Source: Edaphobacter flagellatus
Lineage (GTDB): Bacteria; Acidobacteriota; Terriglobia; Terriglobales; Acidobacteriaceae
Length of the DNA stretch: 64,000 bases
NCBI RefSeq assembly: GCF_025264665.1
Contig: NZ_CP073697.1
Location: 1,612,001-1,676,000, forward strand
Direction of reading: 5' to 3'
The notes below the pieces were generated by a model, which worked only from the letters and a program-made list of their open reading frames with translations, did no database searches and was not told where the DNA came from. Each line of letters starts with the position of its first letter. The first letter of the stretch is position 1. The translations under genes and the position numbers were made by a program. This document shows, piece by piece, positions 8,554 through 16,790 of the stretch.

Positions 8554-10182
8554 ATGCTGGTTCCAAGCATCATCCACGCTAATTCCCCGCTTCGCAAGCT
8601 GACCGGATGCGTGCTGGCTGCGATCTCACTCCTTTTTGTGACGAATCCGGCTCAGGCCAAAGGGCCAACCCCGGCGAAGCGCATCCCTCTCGAACCGCTC
8701 GGCTTCCAGCTGCCGCAGAATCAGTTCCTGCTCGCCGGCAGCTCCATGATGACCTTGGATTACGTCGACGACAAACACCTGCTCGTCACCTACACCGCCA
8801 AGCGCCTGCTCAAACGCATCCCCGATTGCCCACCCTCCGACCAGGATCGCGTCATCGACGCCGTGCTGGTCGAGCTGCCCGAAGGCAAGCCGCTGGCCCG
8901 CACCACGTGGCGTCTCCACGACCGCGGCCAATACCTGTGGAATCTCGGCCACGGACGCTTCATGCTGCGCATTCGCGACACACTCACCACGATTGCCCCG
9001 CTCGTCAACCAAAGCAAGGGAGACGCCTTCAAAGAGCACCCCTTCATCGAGACGAAGCGCAAGATCGGCGCCGTGATCGTCTCCCCGGATGCCGATCTGC
9101 TGATCCTCGAAACCACGGACCCACCAGCGCCGGCAGGCCTTGAGGAAGCCACCGGAGCCACCAACGGGGCACCCTACCAGAAGACCGACAACCCGGTACA
9201 GATCAACTTCTTCACCCTCGAACCTCGCTCCGGCGACGAGATCCAGATCATCCCCGGCACCAGTGCCCGCTCCCGCACTCCCGGACGCATCCCAGCCAAC
9301 TCCTCCGGCTACCTCTCCATCGTCGATCAGGGACAACAGCACTGGGCCTTCGACTTCAACACCTACGGCGGCAAAAAACTGGAGCTTGCCCCCTTCGACT
9401 CCCTCTGCCGCCCGTCGGCCATGCTCGTCAGCCGCGGCGAGTTCATCGCCTTCGGCTGCCACATCACCCACACGCCGCAGATCATCGGCGGCTTCAACAT
9501 GCGCGGCGAGGAGATGTGGGAGCAGAACCTGACCGAAACCTACCTCGCGCCTTCCTTTGCCTTTGCGCCCGCAGCAGGCCGCTTCGCCTTCAGCCGCATC
9601 CTCACGCATACCTCGCTTGTCGCTGAGGAGTCCCTCCAGCCCGAGCTCGTCGCCGGTCAGGACATCGTCGTCTACCAGAACGAGAGCGGTCGACAGGTGC
9701 TCCACACCGATGCCACTCCCGTGGCCCGCGCCGGACAGAACTTCGCCCTTTCGCCCGACGGCATGAGCCTCGCCGTCATCCACACCGACACCATCGACAT
9801 CTACAGTCTGCCCCCACTCTCCGGCAAAGACCGCGAAGCCATGAAGCTGGCCGAAGCTGCCGCTCCCAAACCGGAGCCCGCCCCCGTCTCGCAGGCTCTC
9901 GTCGTCAGCCCGCCGTCTGCCGCTGAAACACCCGCAGCCAACCTTGCTCCACCCGAACCCAAGGCTCCTGCTGCAGCCGCACCTTCCGCAGCAGATACCG
10001 CAGCCGCAGAGTCAGCACAGCCCGAAACCACGCCGAAGCCAGCCGCCGAAGCCCAACCCGACGCCAGCGCCCAAACCAGTGGGAGCGACGCATCCGATGC
10101 TGACGCACCACCGAAGCCGCGCAAGCCGCCCACGCTCTACAACCCCGGCGAGCAACCCGACGCAAAACAGCCGAAAAACTAA
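8554..10182 (+). CDS. Uncharacterised exported protein with Pro/Ala-rich C-terminus
   Basis: I do not recognise a named family. From ATG 8554 the 542-residue product has a clear signal peptide (about 1-34, hydrophobic VLAAISLLFV, cleavage near PAQA). A soluble body (about 35-430) has repeated beta-like segments ending in SPDGMSLAV, like a degenerate WD/YVTN-type propeller. The C-terminal tail of about 110 residues is rich in Pro, Ala, Glu and Ser. The reading frame is open back to 8179, but that extension lies antisense to the M13 signal-peptide region and is not credible. Gene pair 8390/8554 is divergent. The family looks acidobacterial by style, but that is inference. Confidence 0.7.
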   Translation: MLVPSIIHANSPLRKLTGCVLAAISLLFVTNPAQAKGPTPAKRIPLEPLGFQLPQNQFLLAGSSMMTLDYVDDKHLLVTYTAKRLLKRIPDCPPSDQDRVIDAVLVELPEGKPLARTTWRLHDRGQYLWNLGHGRFMLRIRDTLTTIAPLVNQSKGDAFKEHPFIETKRKIGAVIVSPDADLLILETTDPPAPAGLEEATGATNGAPYQKTDNPVQINFFTLEPRSGDEIQIIPGTSARSRTPGRIPANSSGYLSIVDQGQQHWAFDFNTYGGKKLELAPFDSLCRPSAMLVSRGEFIAFGCHITHTPQIIGGFNMRGEEMWEQNLTETYLAPSFAFAPAAGRFAFSRILTHTSLVAEESLQPELVAGQDIVVYQNESGRQVLHTDATPVARAGQNFALSPDGMSLAVIHTDTIDIYSLPPLSGKDREAMKLAEAAAPKPEPAPVSQALVVSPPSAAETPAANLAPPEPKAPAAAAPSAADTAAAESAQPETTPKPAAEAQPDASAQTSGSDASDADAPPKPRKPPTLYNPGEQPDAKQPKN

Positions 10183-10195
10183 TGCGGCAGGCAGT

Positions 10196-10237
10196 AAAAA
10201 CACGAAGGCCAGCCTTATCGAAATAAGGCTGGCCTTC
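10196..10237 (-). terminator. Terminator for rpsT, 15-bp perfect stem
   Basis: GAAGGCCAGCCTTAT (10204-10218) pairs exactly with 10223-10237 around a 4-nt loop. On the minus strand the stem has a TTCG loop and is followed by GTGTTTTT, giving a good intrinsic terminator for rpsT. It may also stop plus-strand readthrough from the gene ending at 10182, though no T-run follows on that side. Confidence 0.8.
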
Positions 10238-10272
10238 GGAAATTTCAGGCAGCGGCTCCGCTGCGGGATGAC

Positions 10273-10548
10273 TTATGCGGCCTTGGTGACCACAGCCTTA
10301 ACGCGAGCGTTCAGGCGGCTCTTATAGCGGCTGGCGGTGTTCTTGTGCAGAACGCCCTTCTGGACGCTCTTGTCGAGCACCGAAACCGTCGCGCTGTAAA
10401 CAGCCTTCAGCTCCTTGCTGTCGCCCTTGGCGATCGCCTCGCGCAGCGTGCGCAGGGTGCCACGGAGCTTGCTCTTGTTGGCGCGGTTGACCGCCGTTTT
10501 GGCCTCGGTCTGACGTGCGCGCTTCAGGGACGAAACATGATTTGCCAT
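10273..10548 (-). CDS. rpsT: 30S ribosomal protein S20
   Basis: This 91-residue basic, helical protein starts [19 protein letters not shown] and contains the S20 core with [16 protein letters not shown] and [16 protein letters not shown]20 binds 16S rRNA early in 30S assembly. The length matches the family (about 85-95). It stands alone as a single-gene unit with its own terminator downstream. The leader carries a modest GAGAG ribosome site just before the ATG. Confidence 0.97.
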   Translation of the reverse strand: MANHVSSLKRARQTEAKTAVNRANKSKLRGTLRTLREAIAKGDSKELKAVYSATVSVLDKSVQKGVLHKNTASRYKSRLNARVKAVVTKAA

Positions 10549-11000
10549 CTCAAAATCTCTCTTTGTAACCCGTATATAGTCGGGAATTTTAGGATGCAGA
10601 CCTCAGGCTGGCCGAATTCACAGCCTGAACCATCCTCTGCAATCTCTAAGTCTACGGAAAACAGTGGCTAAGGTCAATAAAAACCGCGCCTCCCCGCCCC
10701 TGCGCCGTCGTCTGCCGCCGTTACCCCTTTAGATTCACTTCCCATCACATAACCTCTTGACTCCACACACAGGCGGGACTACTCTGTGCCCATCTTCGGC
10801 AAACGATTGGCAACTCTCGCCATCCCGGTCGGAATCCTTCAAAACCTGCACCATTCCTTGTGCCAAATCCCCTCTCCATTCCCACACCATGCGAGCGCGG
10901 AGTCTCTCCGTCTTCACATGGCCGCAACCCAGGCCCAGTACCGTGTGTCCAATAACCAGGGAGCCAACCCTGCTTCACCTGACGGAGGTCAGTCCTAAAC
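10549..11000. other. Intergenic region between rpsT and phoH
   Basis: This 452-bp gap lies between divergent rpsT and phoH. The rpsT-proximal part contains the AT-rich block CCCGACTATATACGGG on the minus strand, which may be the rpsT promoter region. A candidate plus-strand promoter is at 10757-10785. A 70-codon GTG frame (10786-10998) ends 2 nt before the phoH start but shows no recognisable domain, so I do not call it a gene. Confidence 0.4.
10757..10785 (+). promoter_or_regulatory. Candidate sigma70-type promoter for phoH operon
   Basis: TTGACT (10757-10762) is separated by 17 bp from TACTCT (10780-10785). The -35 box matches five of six consensus positions and the -10 only three. It would give a leader of about 210 nt before phoH. 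Confidence 0.35.
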
Positions 11001-12035
11001 TTGATCAGACAAGCCATCGAAATCACTCCCGGCATCGAATCCCTCTACGGAACCCACGACGAAAATCTACGCCTCCTGGAAGACGCTCTGCATGTCACCA
11101 TTGACCTGCGGTCCGACGCCATCCACGTCACCGGCAACGTCGACAGCGTTGCTCGCGTCGATCACATCTTCGCGGACTACAGCGCACTCCGGAAGAGTGG
11201 GGTGAACCTCCACAACGGAGAGCTCCACGGAATGCTGAAGATGGTCATCGCCGATCCATCGACCACGCTGCGATCGCTGGTCGACTCCGGCAAGCAGCGC
11301 TCCGCCGGAGCCAAGCGCATGGTCAACCCGCGCTCGCCCAACCAGCGCAAGTATGTCGAAGCCATCGAGCAAAGCGACATGACCTTCGGCCTTGGGCCCG
11401 CCGGTACCGGCAAGACCTATCTCGCCGTCGCCATGGCCGTCTCCGCCCTGCTGGCTAAGAAAGTCTCGCGCATCATCCTCGTCCGGCCCGCCGTCGAAGC
11501 CGGTGAAAAGCTCGGCTTCCTCCCCGGCTCCCTCCAGGAGAAGGTCGATCCCTACCTGCGTCCGCTCTACGACGCACTCTACGATCTCGTCGATCCCATC
11601 AAGATCGACAAGATGCTCGAGACCAACGTCATCGAAATCGCGCCGCTCGCCTTCATGCGCGGACGCACCCTCAACGACGCCTTCATCATCATGGACGAGG
11701 CGCAGAACACCACCACCGAGCAGATGAAGATGTTCGTCACCCGCCTCGGCAACAACTCCAAGGCTGTCATCACCGGCGACCTCACCCAGACCGACCTTCC
11801 CAACCCGAAGAAGTCCGGCCTGCTCGAGGCGCTGCAGGTGCTCGATGGCGTCGAAGGAATCCGCTTCTGCCACTTCGAAGACGTCGACGTCGTCCGCCAC
11901 CACCTGGTCCAGCGCATCGTCCGCGCCTACGACAGCTACGGCCGCGCTCAGCAGGAGCTTCCGCTCTCCATGGGCGACAACGTCATGCCGGGCAGCTCCA
12001 TCAACGGCAGCAAACCCGTAGCCAAGCCGCAGTAA
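11001..12035 (+). CDS. PhoH family ATPase (YbeZ type)
   Basis: This 344-residue P-loop protein has an N-terminal KH-like nucleic-acid-binding segment (about 1-75) and the PhoH ATPase domain (about 105-315). The Walker A motif is GPAGTGKTYLAV; the conserved VRPAVEAGEKLGFLPGSL and the Walker B stretch IIMDEAQNTT follow. PhoH/YbeZ works with YbeY in RNA metabolism, and ybeY is the next gene. The start is TTG 11001 with GGAGG 12 nt upstream; no ATG exists in frame before the conserved ENLRLLED segment. The length agrees with the family. The C-terminal about 25 residues are a low-complexity tail. Confidence 0.92.
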   Translation: MIRQAIEITPGIESLYGTHDENLRLLEDALHVTIDLRSDAIHVTGNVDSVARVDHIFADYSALRKSGVNLHNGELHGMLKMVIADPSTTLRSLVDSGKQRSAGAKRMVNPRSPNQRKYVEAIEQSDMTFGLGPAGTGKTYLAVAMAVSALLAKKVSRIILVRPAVEAGEKLGFLPGSLQEKVDPYLRPLYDALYDLVDPIKIDKMLETNVIEIAPLAFMRGRTLNDAFIIMDEAQNTTTEQMKMFVTRLGNNSKAVITGDLTQTDLPNPKKSGLLEALQVLDGVEGIRFCHFEDVDVVRHHLVQRIVRAYDSYGRAQQELPLSMGDNVMPGSSINGSKPVAKPQ

Positions 12036-12060
12036 ATCAGGCGCCGGTAAGGTACCATCG

Positions 12061-12097
12061 TTATAGGAGGATGCATCGTCGATGCCTCCTCCTATAA
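12061..12097. repeat. Long imperfect hairpin between phoH and ybeY
   Basis: The arms TTATAGGAGGATGCATCG (12061-12078) and CGATGCCTCCTCCTATAA (12080-12097) pair over 18 bp with one mismatch and a 1-nt loop. No T-run follows, so it is not a standard terminator. It sits inside the phoH-ybeY mRNA and would make an RNase III-like target or a stability element. Confidence 0.6.
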
Positions 12098-12137
12098 ACG
12101 TTTGGCTTAACTTTCCGTTGATCACCACCACCGAGCG

Positions 12138-12638
12138 ATGATCACCATCGAACCTCCAAGTACCCGCTCCAACCCAACGCCGCTGGCCAGGCCCGCGCTG
12201 ACGCGTTTCCTCAATCGCGCCCGCAAAGCCGTTGGCCTTACCGGCGAGGTCGATGTCCTGCTCACCTCCGACGCCGACATCAAGCGCCTCAACCGCGACT
12301 TCCGCGGCAAGAACAAGCCCACCGACGTGCTCAGCTTCCCCGCTCCCGAAGAAATCTTCTCGCAGCACGCCGGCGACCTCGCCATCTCGCTCGACACCGC
12401 GGCAAAACAAGCTGCCGGCTTCGGCCACTCGCTCAGCGACGAGGTCCGCGTCCTTATGCTGCATGGCCTCCTCCACCTCTCCGGCATGGACCACGAGACC
12501 GACAAAGGCGAAATGGCCGCCCGCGAGGCCGAGCTGCGCAGCACGCTCAAACTCCCCGCAACCCTCATCGAGCGCGTCACCAACCCCAAGAAAAAGTCCG
12601 CGCCGAAGAAGGGTGTGGCCAGCAAGAGGCGCGCATGA
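12138..12638 (+). CDS. ybeY: Endoribonuclease YbeY (16S rRNA maturation, quality control)
   Basis: This 166-residue protein carries the YbeY zinc motif HGLLHLSGMDH in its second half, preceded by FRGKNKPTDVLSFP, the conserved substrate-groove segment. YbeY is a metal-dependent RNase acting in 16S rRNA 3' maturation and 70S quality control. It has a lysine-rich tail (about 148-166) after the catalytic core. It is the second gene of a phoH-ybeY-CBS operon and its stop overlaps the next start in ATGA (12635-12638), implying translational coupling. Confidence 0.95.
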   Translation: MITIEPPSTRSNPTPLARPALTRFLNRARKAVGLTGEVDVLLTSDADIKRLNRDFRGKNKPTDVLSFPAPEEIFSQHAGDLAISLDTAAKQAAGFGHSLSDEVRVLMLHGLLHLSGMDHETDKGEMAAREAELRSTLKLPATLIERVTNPKKKSAPKKGVASKRRA

Positions 12639-14005
12639 CCCTCGCCTACCTCATCACGCTCACGCTGCTGCTCGTTATCCTCGCGCTCGCAGCCTACGTC
12701 GACCGTGTCTACTCCGAGATGGGCAAGTTCCTCGCACGCGAGTATCAGGACAACATCGACACCTGGGAACAGTTCATCGAGCCGCGCTTCCGCCTGGCCC
12801 GCGAGTCCATCGCCCTCTCCGCTTCTGTGCTCCGGCAGCTTACCCTCGCCGCGCTCGCTCTGCTCTGGGGACTCCATCTCTACCGCAGCACCAATGGTCT
12901 GGTTGAAATCCCCGGCGCTGCGGCCATCGCCCGCGCCGCAGCTGAGCTCATCCTGCTCATTCTCATCTTCGACCGCCTCATTCCGCAGATTCTCTTTGCT
13001 CGCACGCGCGGCCTGTGGCTCCGCCACGCGACCATCATCCTGCAGGTGCTCTTCTACCTCATCCTGCCCGTCACCATCGTGCTGCAGCTTCTGCTCTCCA
13101 TCGCCGCACTCGCCGAGCCTGAAGACATCGCCGTCGATGAGAGTCCCTCCGAAGCCGTCGAAGCTCTGCTCGAAGCCGGCGAAGAAGAAGGCATCCTCGA
13201 AGAATCCGACCGCGAGCTCGTCCGCTCCGTCGTCGAGTTCGGCGACAAAATCGTCCGCGAAGTCATGACCCCGCGGCCTGAGGTCTTCGCCGTCCCTGGC
13301 ACCCTCACCCTCCGTGAATTCACCACCACCATCAACGAGCACGCCTTCTCCCGCGTCCCCGTCTATTCCGGCTCGCTCGACACCATCACCGGCATTGCCT
13401 TCGCGCACGATCTGCTCAAGGTCCTCGACATCGAGGCTGGCACACGCACCGTCGCCCAGATTCAACGCCCCGCCGCCTTCGTCCCCGAGACCAAAAACGT
13501 CGCCGAACTCCTCCGCGAGATGCAGCGCGAAAAACAGCACATGCGCATCGTCATCGACGAGTACGGTAGCGTCGCCGGGCTCGTCACCATCGAGGATCTG
13601 CTCGAGGCCATCGTCGGCGACATCGCCGACGAACACGACGAAGCCGAACCCGACGAGACTCCCGTTCACAACGAAGACGGCTCCTACACCGTCCCCGGCA
13701 ACTTCGAAGTCTCCCGCCTTAAAGAGCTTTTCGCCGACCAGCTCGAGGAGATCGAGACACGCCCCGCCGAAGACAGCGAGACCCCTGAAGACGCCGAGAC
13801 ACGCGACGACGACGAGCCCGCCCCGCTTCCCCTCCCGGCCAACTATGAATCCACCACACTCGGTGGCCTCGTCTCCGAGATTGCCGGCCACATCCCCGTC
13901 CCCGGCGAAATCGTTCAAAAGGACGGCCTGCGCATGCAGGTCGTAGCCGCCACTGCCCGCCGCATCGACCGCGTCAAGGTCAGCCTCACCGAACACTCCG
14001 CCTGA
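12635..14005 (+). CDS. Hemolysin-family / CNNM-like protein with CBS pair and CorC domain
   Basis: This 456-residue protein has hydrophobic segments at about 4-20, 68-85, 100-116 and 128-160. A cytoplasmic CBS-domain pair (about 205-340) contains VMTPRPEVFAV and the second-CBS motif MRIVIDEYGSVAGLVTIEDL. A C-terminal CorC/HlyC transporter-associated domain spans about 355-450. An acidic spacer (about 385-405) interrupts this last domain. Related proteins act in Mg2+/Co2+ homeostasis; YbeX in E. coli lies beside ybeZ-ybeY in the same order as here. The hemolysin label is historical. The start overlaps the ybeY stop. Confidence 0.88.
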   Translation: MTLAYLITLTLLLVILALAAYVDRVYSEMGKFLAREYQDNIDTWEQFIEPRFRLARESIALSASVLRQLTLAALALLWGLHLYRSTNGLVEIPGAAAIARAAAELILLILIFDRLIPQILFARTRGLWLRHATIILQVLFYLILPVTIVLQLLLSIAALAEPEDIAVDESPSEAVEALLEAGEEEGILEESDRELVRSVVEFGDKIVREVMTPRPEVFAVPGTLTLREFTTTINEHAFSRVPVYSGSLDTITGIAFAHDLLKVLDIEAGTRTVAQIQRPAAFVPETKNVAELLREMQREKQHMRIVIDEYGSVAGLVTIEDLLEAIVGDIADEHDEAEPDETPVHNEDGSYTVPGNFEVSRLKELFADQLEEIETRPAEDSETPEDAETRDDDEPAPLPLPANYESTTLGGLVSEIAGHIPVPGEIVQKDGLRMQVVAATARRIDRVKVSLTEHSA

Positions 14006-14108
14006 AATCCAGTTGTGTCCTCGCTATTATTCGGAGCACAGCCTTAGAGCATGCCCTTGAGCGAAGTGGAATGGCTGCCGAATCCTGCCCTGGGCGTGAG
14101 CGAAAACT

Positions 14109-14378
14109 CTGTCAAGCCCCCAAAATTGCAACCTGCTCATTCCAAAGCAAATAAGCCCGATAAAAAGTGCCGATAAGTTCCCCTCACTTCGCTACACTTA
14201 AATCAGTAGCTCCAACACAGGAACTCCAGACAAAAAGCCCTGGCATCACGCCAGGACTAACTCTTTATAAATCAATATTTTAATGCCTAAAATACCTGCT
14301 TTCAATATTTTACCCTGTGCAAATCGCGCAACCCATTGAAAACAGGCGATCTATCGAAGAGAGGGCGGGGGGTGGGGC
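14109..14378 (+). repeat. Composite intergenic repeat, copy 1
   Basis: Ordered blocks are CTGTCAAGCCCC (14109-14120), AACCTGCTCA (from 14130), AAAAGTGCCGATAAGTTCC (14163-14181), GCTACACTTAAA (14191-14202), AATCAATATTTT (14270-14281), CAATATTTT (14303-14311) and a G-rich run (14361-14377). The same blocks recur in the same order at 45294-45574. I recall comparable sequence in other Terriglobales intergenic regions, but that is memory, not a search. Confidence 0.6.
14231..14258 (-). terminator. Terminator for mreB
   Basis: CCTGGC (14239-14244) and GCCAGG (14250-14255) form the core stem, extended by two outer pairs across one mismatch. On the minus strand it is followed by CTTTTTG, a proper T-run for transcripts coming from mreB, 133 nt after its stop. 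Confidence 0.65.
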
Positions 14379-14391
14379 AGCAAAAAGACGA

Positions 14392-15411
14392 TCAGTCGAT
14401 CGAGATCTTCCGCAGCAGCTTGAAGTCCGAGAGCATCTTGCCCGTTCCCAGCACCACCGAAGCCAGCGGATCATCAGCGATCGAGACCGGAAGACCTGTC
14501 TCCTCGCGAATACGCTTATCGAGGTTCTTGATCAGCGCGCCGCCGCCCGTCAGCACAATGCCGCGGTCCGAGATATCGGCCGAAAGCTCCGGCGGAGTCC
14601 GCTCCAGTGCCACGCGAATCGCATTGATGATCGTGCCGATGCACTCCGAAAGCGCCTCGCGAATCTCCGAGTCATCGATGGTGATTGTCTTCGGCACACC
14701 CTCGATCAGGTTGCGGCCTTTGACCTCCATCGAAAGCGGCTTGTCCAGCGGATACGCGGAACCGAGCTGCATCTTGATCTGCTCGCCCGTGCGCTCGCCG
14801 ATCAAAAGGTTATATTTCCGCTTCAGGTAGGTGATCACGGCCTCGTCCATCTGGTTTCCGGCCATGCGCACCGAACGGGAATACACGATGCCCGCCAGCG
14901 AAATCACGGCGATATCCGTCGTTCCGCCGCCGATATCGACGACCATGTTGCCGCCTGGCTCGGTGATGGGCAAACCCGCGCCAATCGCGGCCACCATCGC
15001 CTGCTCCACCAGGTGAACTTCCGATGCCTTTGCACGATACGCCGAGTCCATGACGGCGCGCTTTTCTACCTGCGTGATCTCGGAAGGCACGCCGATCACG
15101 ATGCGCGGATGCACCATCATCTTGCGGTTGTGAGCCTTCTGGATGAAGTAGTTCAGCATCTTCTCCGTATGGCGGAAGTCGGCGATCACGCCGTCCTTCA
15201 TCGGCTTGATGGCGACGATATTGCCCGGCGTTCGCCCCAGCATCTCCTTGGCCTCTTTGCCGACCGCCTCGACCTCGTTCGTAACCTTGTTGACCGCAAT
15301 AATCGAGGGCTCATTCACGATAATGCCCTTGCCATGCGCGTAGACAAGCGTGTTCGCAGTTCCAAGATCGATCGCGAGATCGCTCGAAAACAGGCTGAAG
15401 AGTGACCGCAT
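14392..15411 (-). CDS. mreB: Rod shape-determining protein MreB
   Basis: This is the bacterial actin homologue, 339 residues from ATG 15411 (MRSLFSLFSSDLAIDLGTANT), matching the usual family length. Phosphate-1 motif DLGTANT (about 15-21), phosphate-2 VVDIGGGTTDIAV and the adenosine motif GIVLTGGGALI are all present. MreB filaments guide lateral wall synthesis at the inner membrane. An upstream in-frame ATG at 15456 has AGGAA 13 nt before it and would add 15 residues; the frame stays open further still. I prefer 15411 by family alignment. mreC and mreD are not downstream: the next gene is convergent. Confidence 0.95.
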   Translation of the reverse strand: MRSLFSLFSSDLAIDLGTANTLVYAHGKGIIVNEPSIIAVNKVTNEVEAVGKEAKEMLGRTPGNIVAIKPMKDGVIADFRHTEKMLNYFIQKAHNRKMMVHPRIVIGVPSEITQVEKRAVMDSAYRAKASEVHLVEQAMVAAIGAGLPITEPGGNMVVDIGGGTTDIAVISLAGIVYSRSVRMAGNQMDEAVITYLKRKYNLLIGERTGEQIKMQLGSAYPLDKPLSMEVKGRNLIEGVPKTITIDDSEIREALSECIGTIINAIRVALERTPPELSADISDRGIVLTGGGALIKNLDKRIREETGLPVSIADDPLASVVLGTGKMLSDFKLLRKISID

Positions 15412-15644
15412 ATTGTGGATGCGGGAATAGCGGGTCTGAAAGGCGTTCGAGGACATTTCGACTGATTCGTTCCTGGAGTGATGATCTACGGCTATTGTAA
15501 GGCTTTGTGCGAGTGTACTGCCTCCGGGGAGTTTTGGGGATTCCACCTTCGGAACAAGACACAATAAGCGATGCCCATACCGATCCGGCACGAAATATTC
15601 CGCAAAGGGGTCTACTTTACAATCGAATACGGAGAGGTCAGAAG

Positions 15645-16760
15645 ATGATCATTGGCGTACCCAAAGAAGTAAAAGACCATGAGAGTCGCGTAGGTATCAC
15701 CCCTGCCGGAGTCAAAGCCCTGGTCGAGGCCGGGCATAAAGTTCTTGTCGAGCAGAAGGCAGGCGTACTTTCAGCCATGCCCGACGATGAATACCAGAAT
15801 GCAGGCGCCGAGATCGTCGCCTCTGCCCACGATGTATGGCGGCTTGCCGACATGGTCGTCAAGGTCAAAGAGCCCGTCGAGACCGAGTACCGCCACTTCC
15901 GCGAAGGTCTGGTCCTGTTCACCTACCTGCATCTCGCCCCCTTGGAAGCCCTGACGAATGCTCTCCTCGAGAAGAAGGTCACCGGCATCGCCTATGAGAC
16001 AGTGCGCGACCGCGCAGGCGCTCTGCCCCTGCTGACCCCGATGAGCGAAGTCGCCGGACGCCTCAGCGTTCAAGTCGGCGCCGAGTATCTGACGAAGGAG
16101 CATGGCGGCCGCGGCCTCTTGCTGGGAGGCGTTCCCGGCGTTCCTCCCGCCAACGTGTGCATCATCGGCGGCGGAGTCGTCGGCACCAACGCCGCGAAGA
16201 TCGCTCTGGGTATGGGCGCGAAGGTCACACTCGTCGACCTGAACCTGAATCGCCTGCGTGAGCTGGACGATATTTTCAACGGACGCGTCTTCACCATGGC
16301 CTCGAACAGCTACAACATCGAGCGCGCCGCCATTGAGGCCGACCTGCTGATCGGCGGCGTGCTGATCCCCGGCGCCGCGGCTCCAAAGATTGTGACCGCC
16401 GCGATGGTGAACAAGATGAAGAAGGGAGCGGTGATCGTCGACGTTGCTATCGATCAGGGCGGCTGCATCGAGACCGCGCATCCCACCACGCACAGCAATC
16501 CTTCGTACGAAGTCAACGGCGTTGTGCACTATTGCGTTACGAACATGCCCGCCGCTGTGCCCAATACATCGACGCTTGCGCTGACCAATGCGACCTTCCC
16601 TTATGTGATGAAGCTGGCAAAGCTGGGCGCAAAGGCAGCGATCAAGGAAGACAAAGGGATCGCCGAAGGCGTCAATACCTATGATGGCGTGTTGACCTAC
16701 GCAGCGGTGGCTGCTGCGCAGAAGCGCGAATGGAAGAACGTCAGCGAGCTGGTCTCGTAA
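15645..16760 (+). CDS. ald: Alanine dehydrogenase
   Basis: This 371-residue NAD-dependent enzyme converts L-alanine and pyruvate plus ammonia. Catalytic residues fall at the canonical numbers: K75 in VKVKEP and H96 in TYLHLA. The Rossmann motif GGGVVGTNAA and the conserved VDVAIDQGGCIET are present. ATG 15645 has GGAGAGG (15631-15637) upstream; the frame extends back to 15507 but that part is not conserved. It is divergent from mreB and 30 bp ahead of the NtrY-like kinase, suggesting a shared transcript or theme of nitrogen metabolism. Confidence 0.95.
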   Translation: MIIGVPKEVKDHESRVGITPAGVKALVEAGHKVLVEQKAGVLSAMPDDEYQNAGAEIVASAHDVWRLADMVVKVKEPVETEYRHFREGLVLFTYLHLAPLEALTNALLEKKVTGIAYETVRDRAGALPLLTPMSEVAGRLSVQVGAEYLTKEHGGRGLLLGGVPGVPPANVCIIGGGVVGTNAAKIALGMGAKVTLVDLNLNRLRELDDIFNGRVFTMASNSYNIERAAIEADLLIGGVLIPGAAAPKIVTAAMVNKMKKGAVIVDVAIDQGGCIETAHPTTHSNPSYEVNGVVHYCVTNMPAAVPNTSTLALTNATFPYVMKLAKLGAKAAIKEDKGIAEGVNTYDGVLTYAAVAAAQKREWKNVSELVS

Positions 16761-16790
16761 CCTTCTTCCACGAAGACGGAAAGGGCGACG

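Larger units (their letters stand above)
14006..14391. other. Convergent intergenic region with composite repeat
   Basis: No gene is visible in this 386-bp gap between the CBS gene and mreB, whose 3' ends face each other. It contains the composite repeat at 14109-14378 and the mreB terminator at 14231-14258 embedded within it. The stretch 14155-14320 is much more AT-rich than the genes. Confidence 0.55.

Noticed and set aside
10786..10998. 70-codon GTG frame ending 2 nt before phoH
   Set aside because: The position suggests a coupled leader peptide, but the product has no conserved pattern, no ribosome site and biased composition. Conservation would be needed to call it.
12122..13996. 624-codon open frame on the minus strand
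   Set aside because: It is antisense to ybeY and the CBS gene; its Gly/Asp/Val-rich product is a typical GC-bias shadow.
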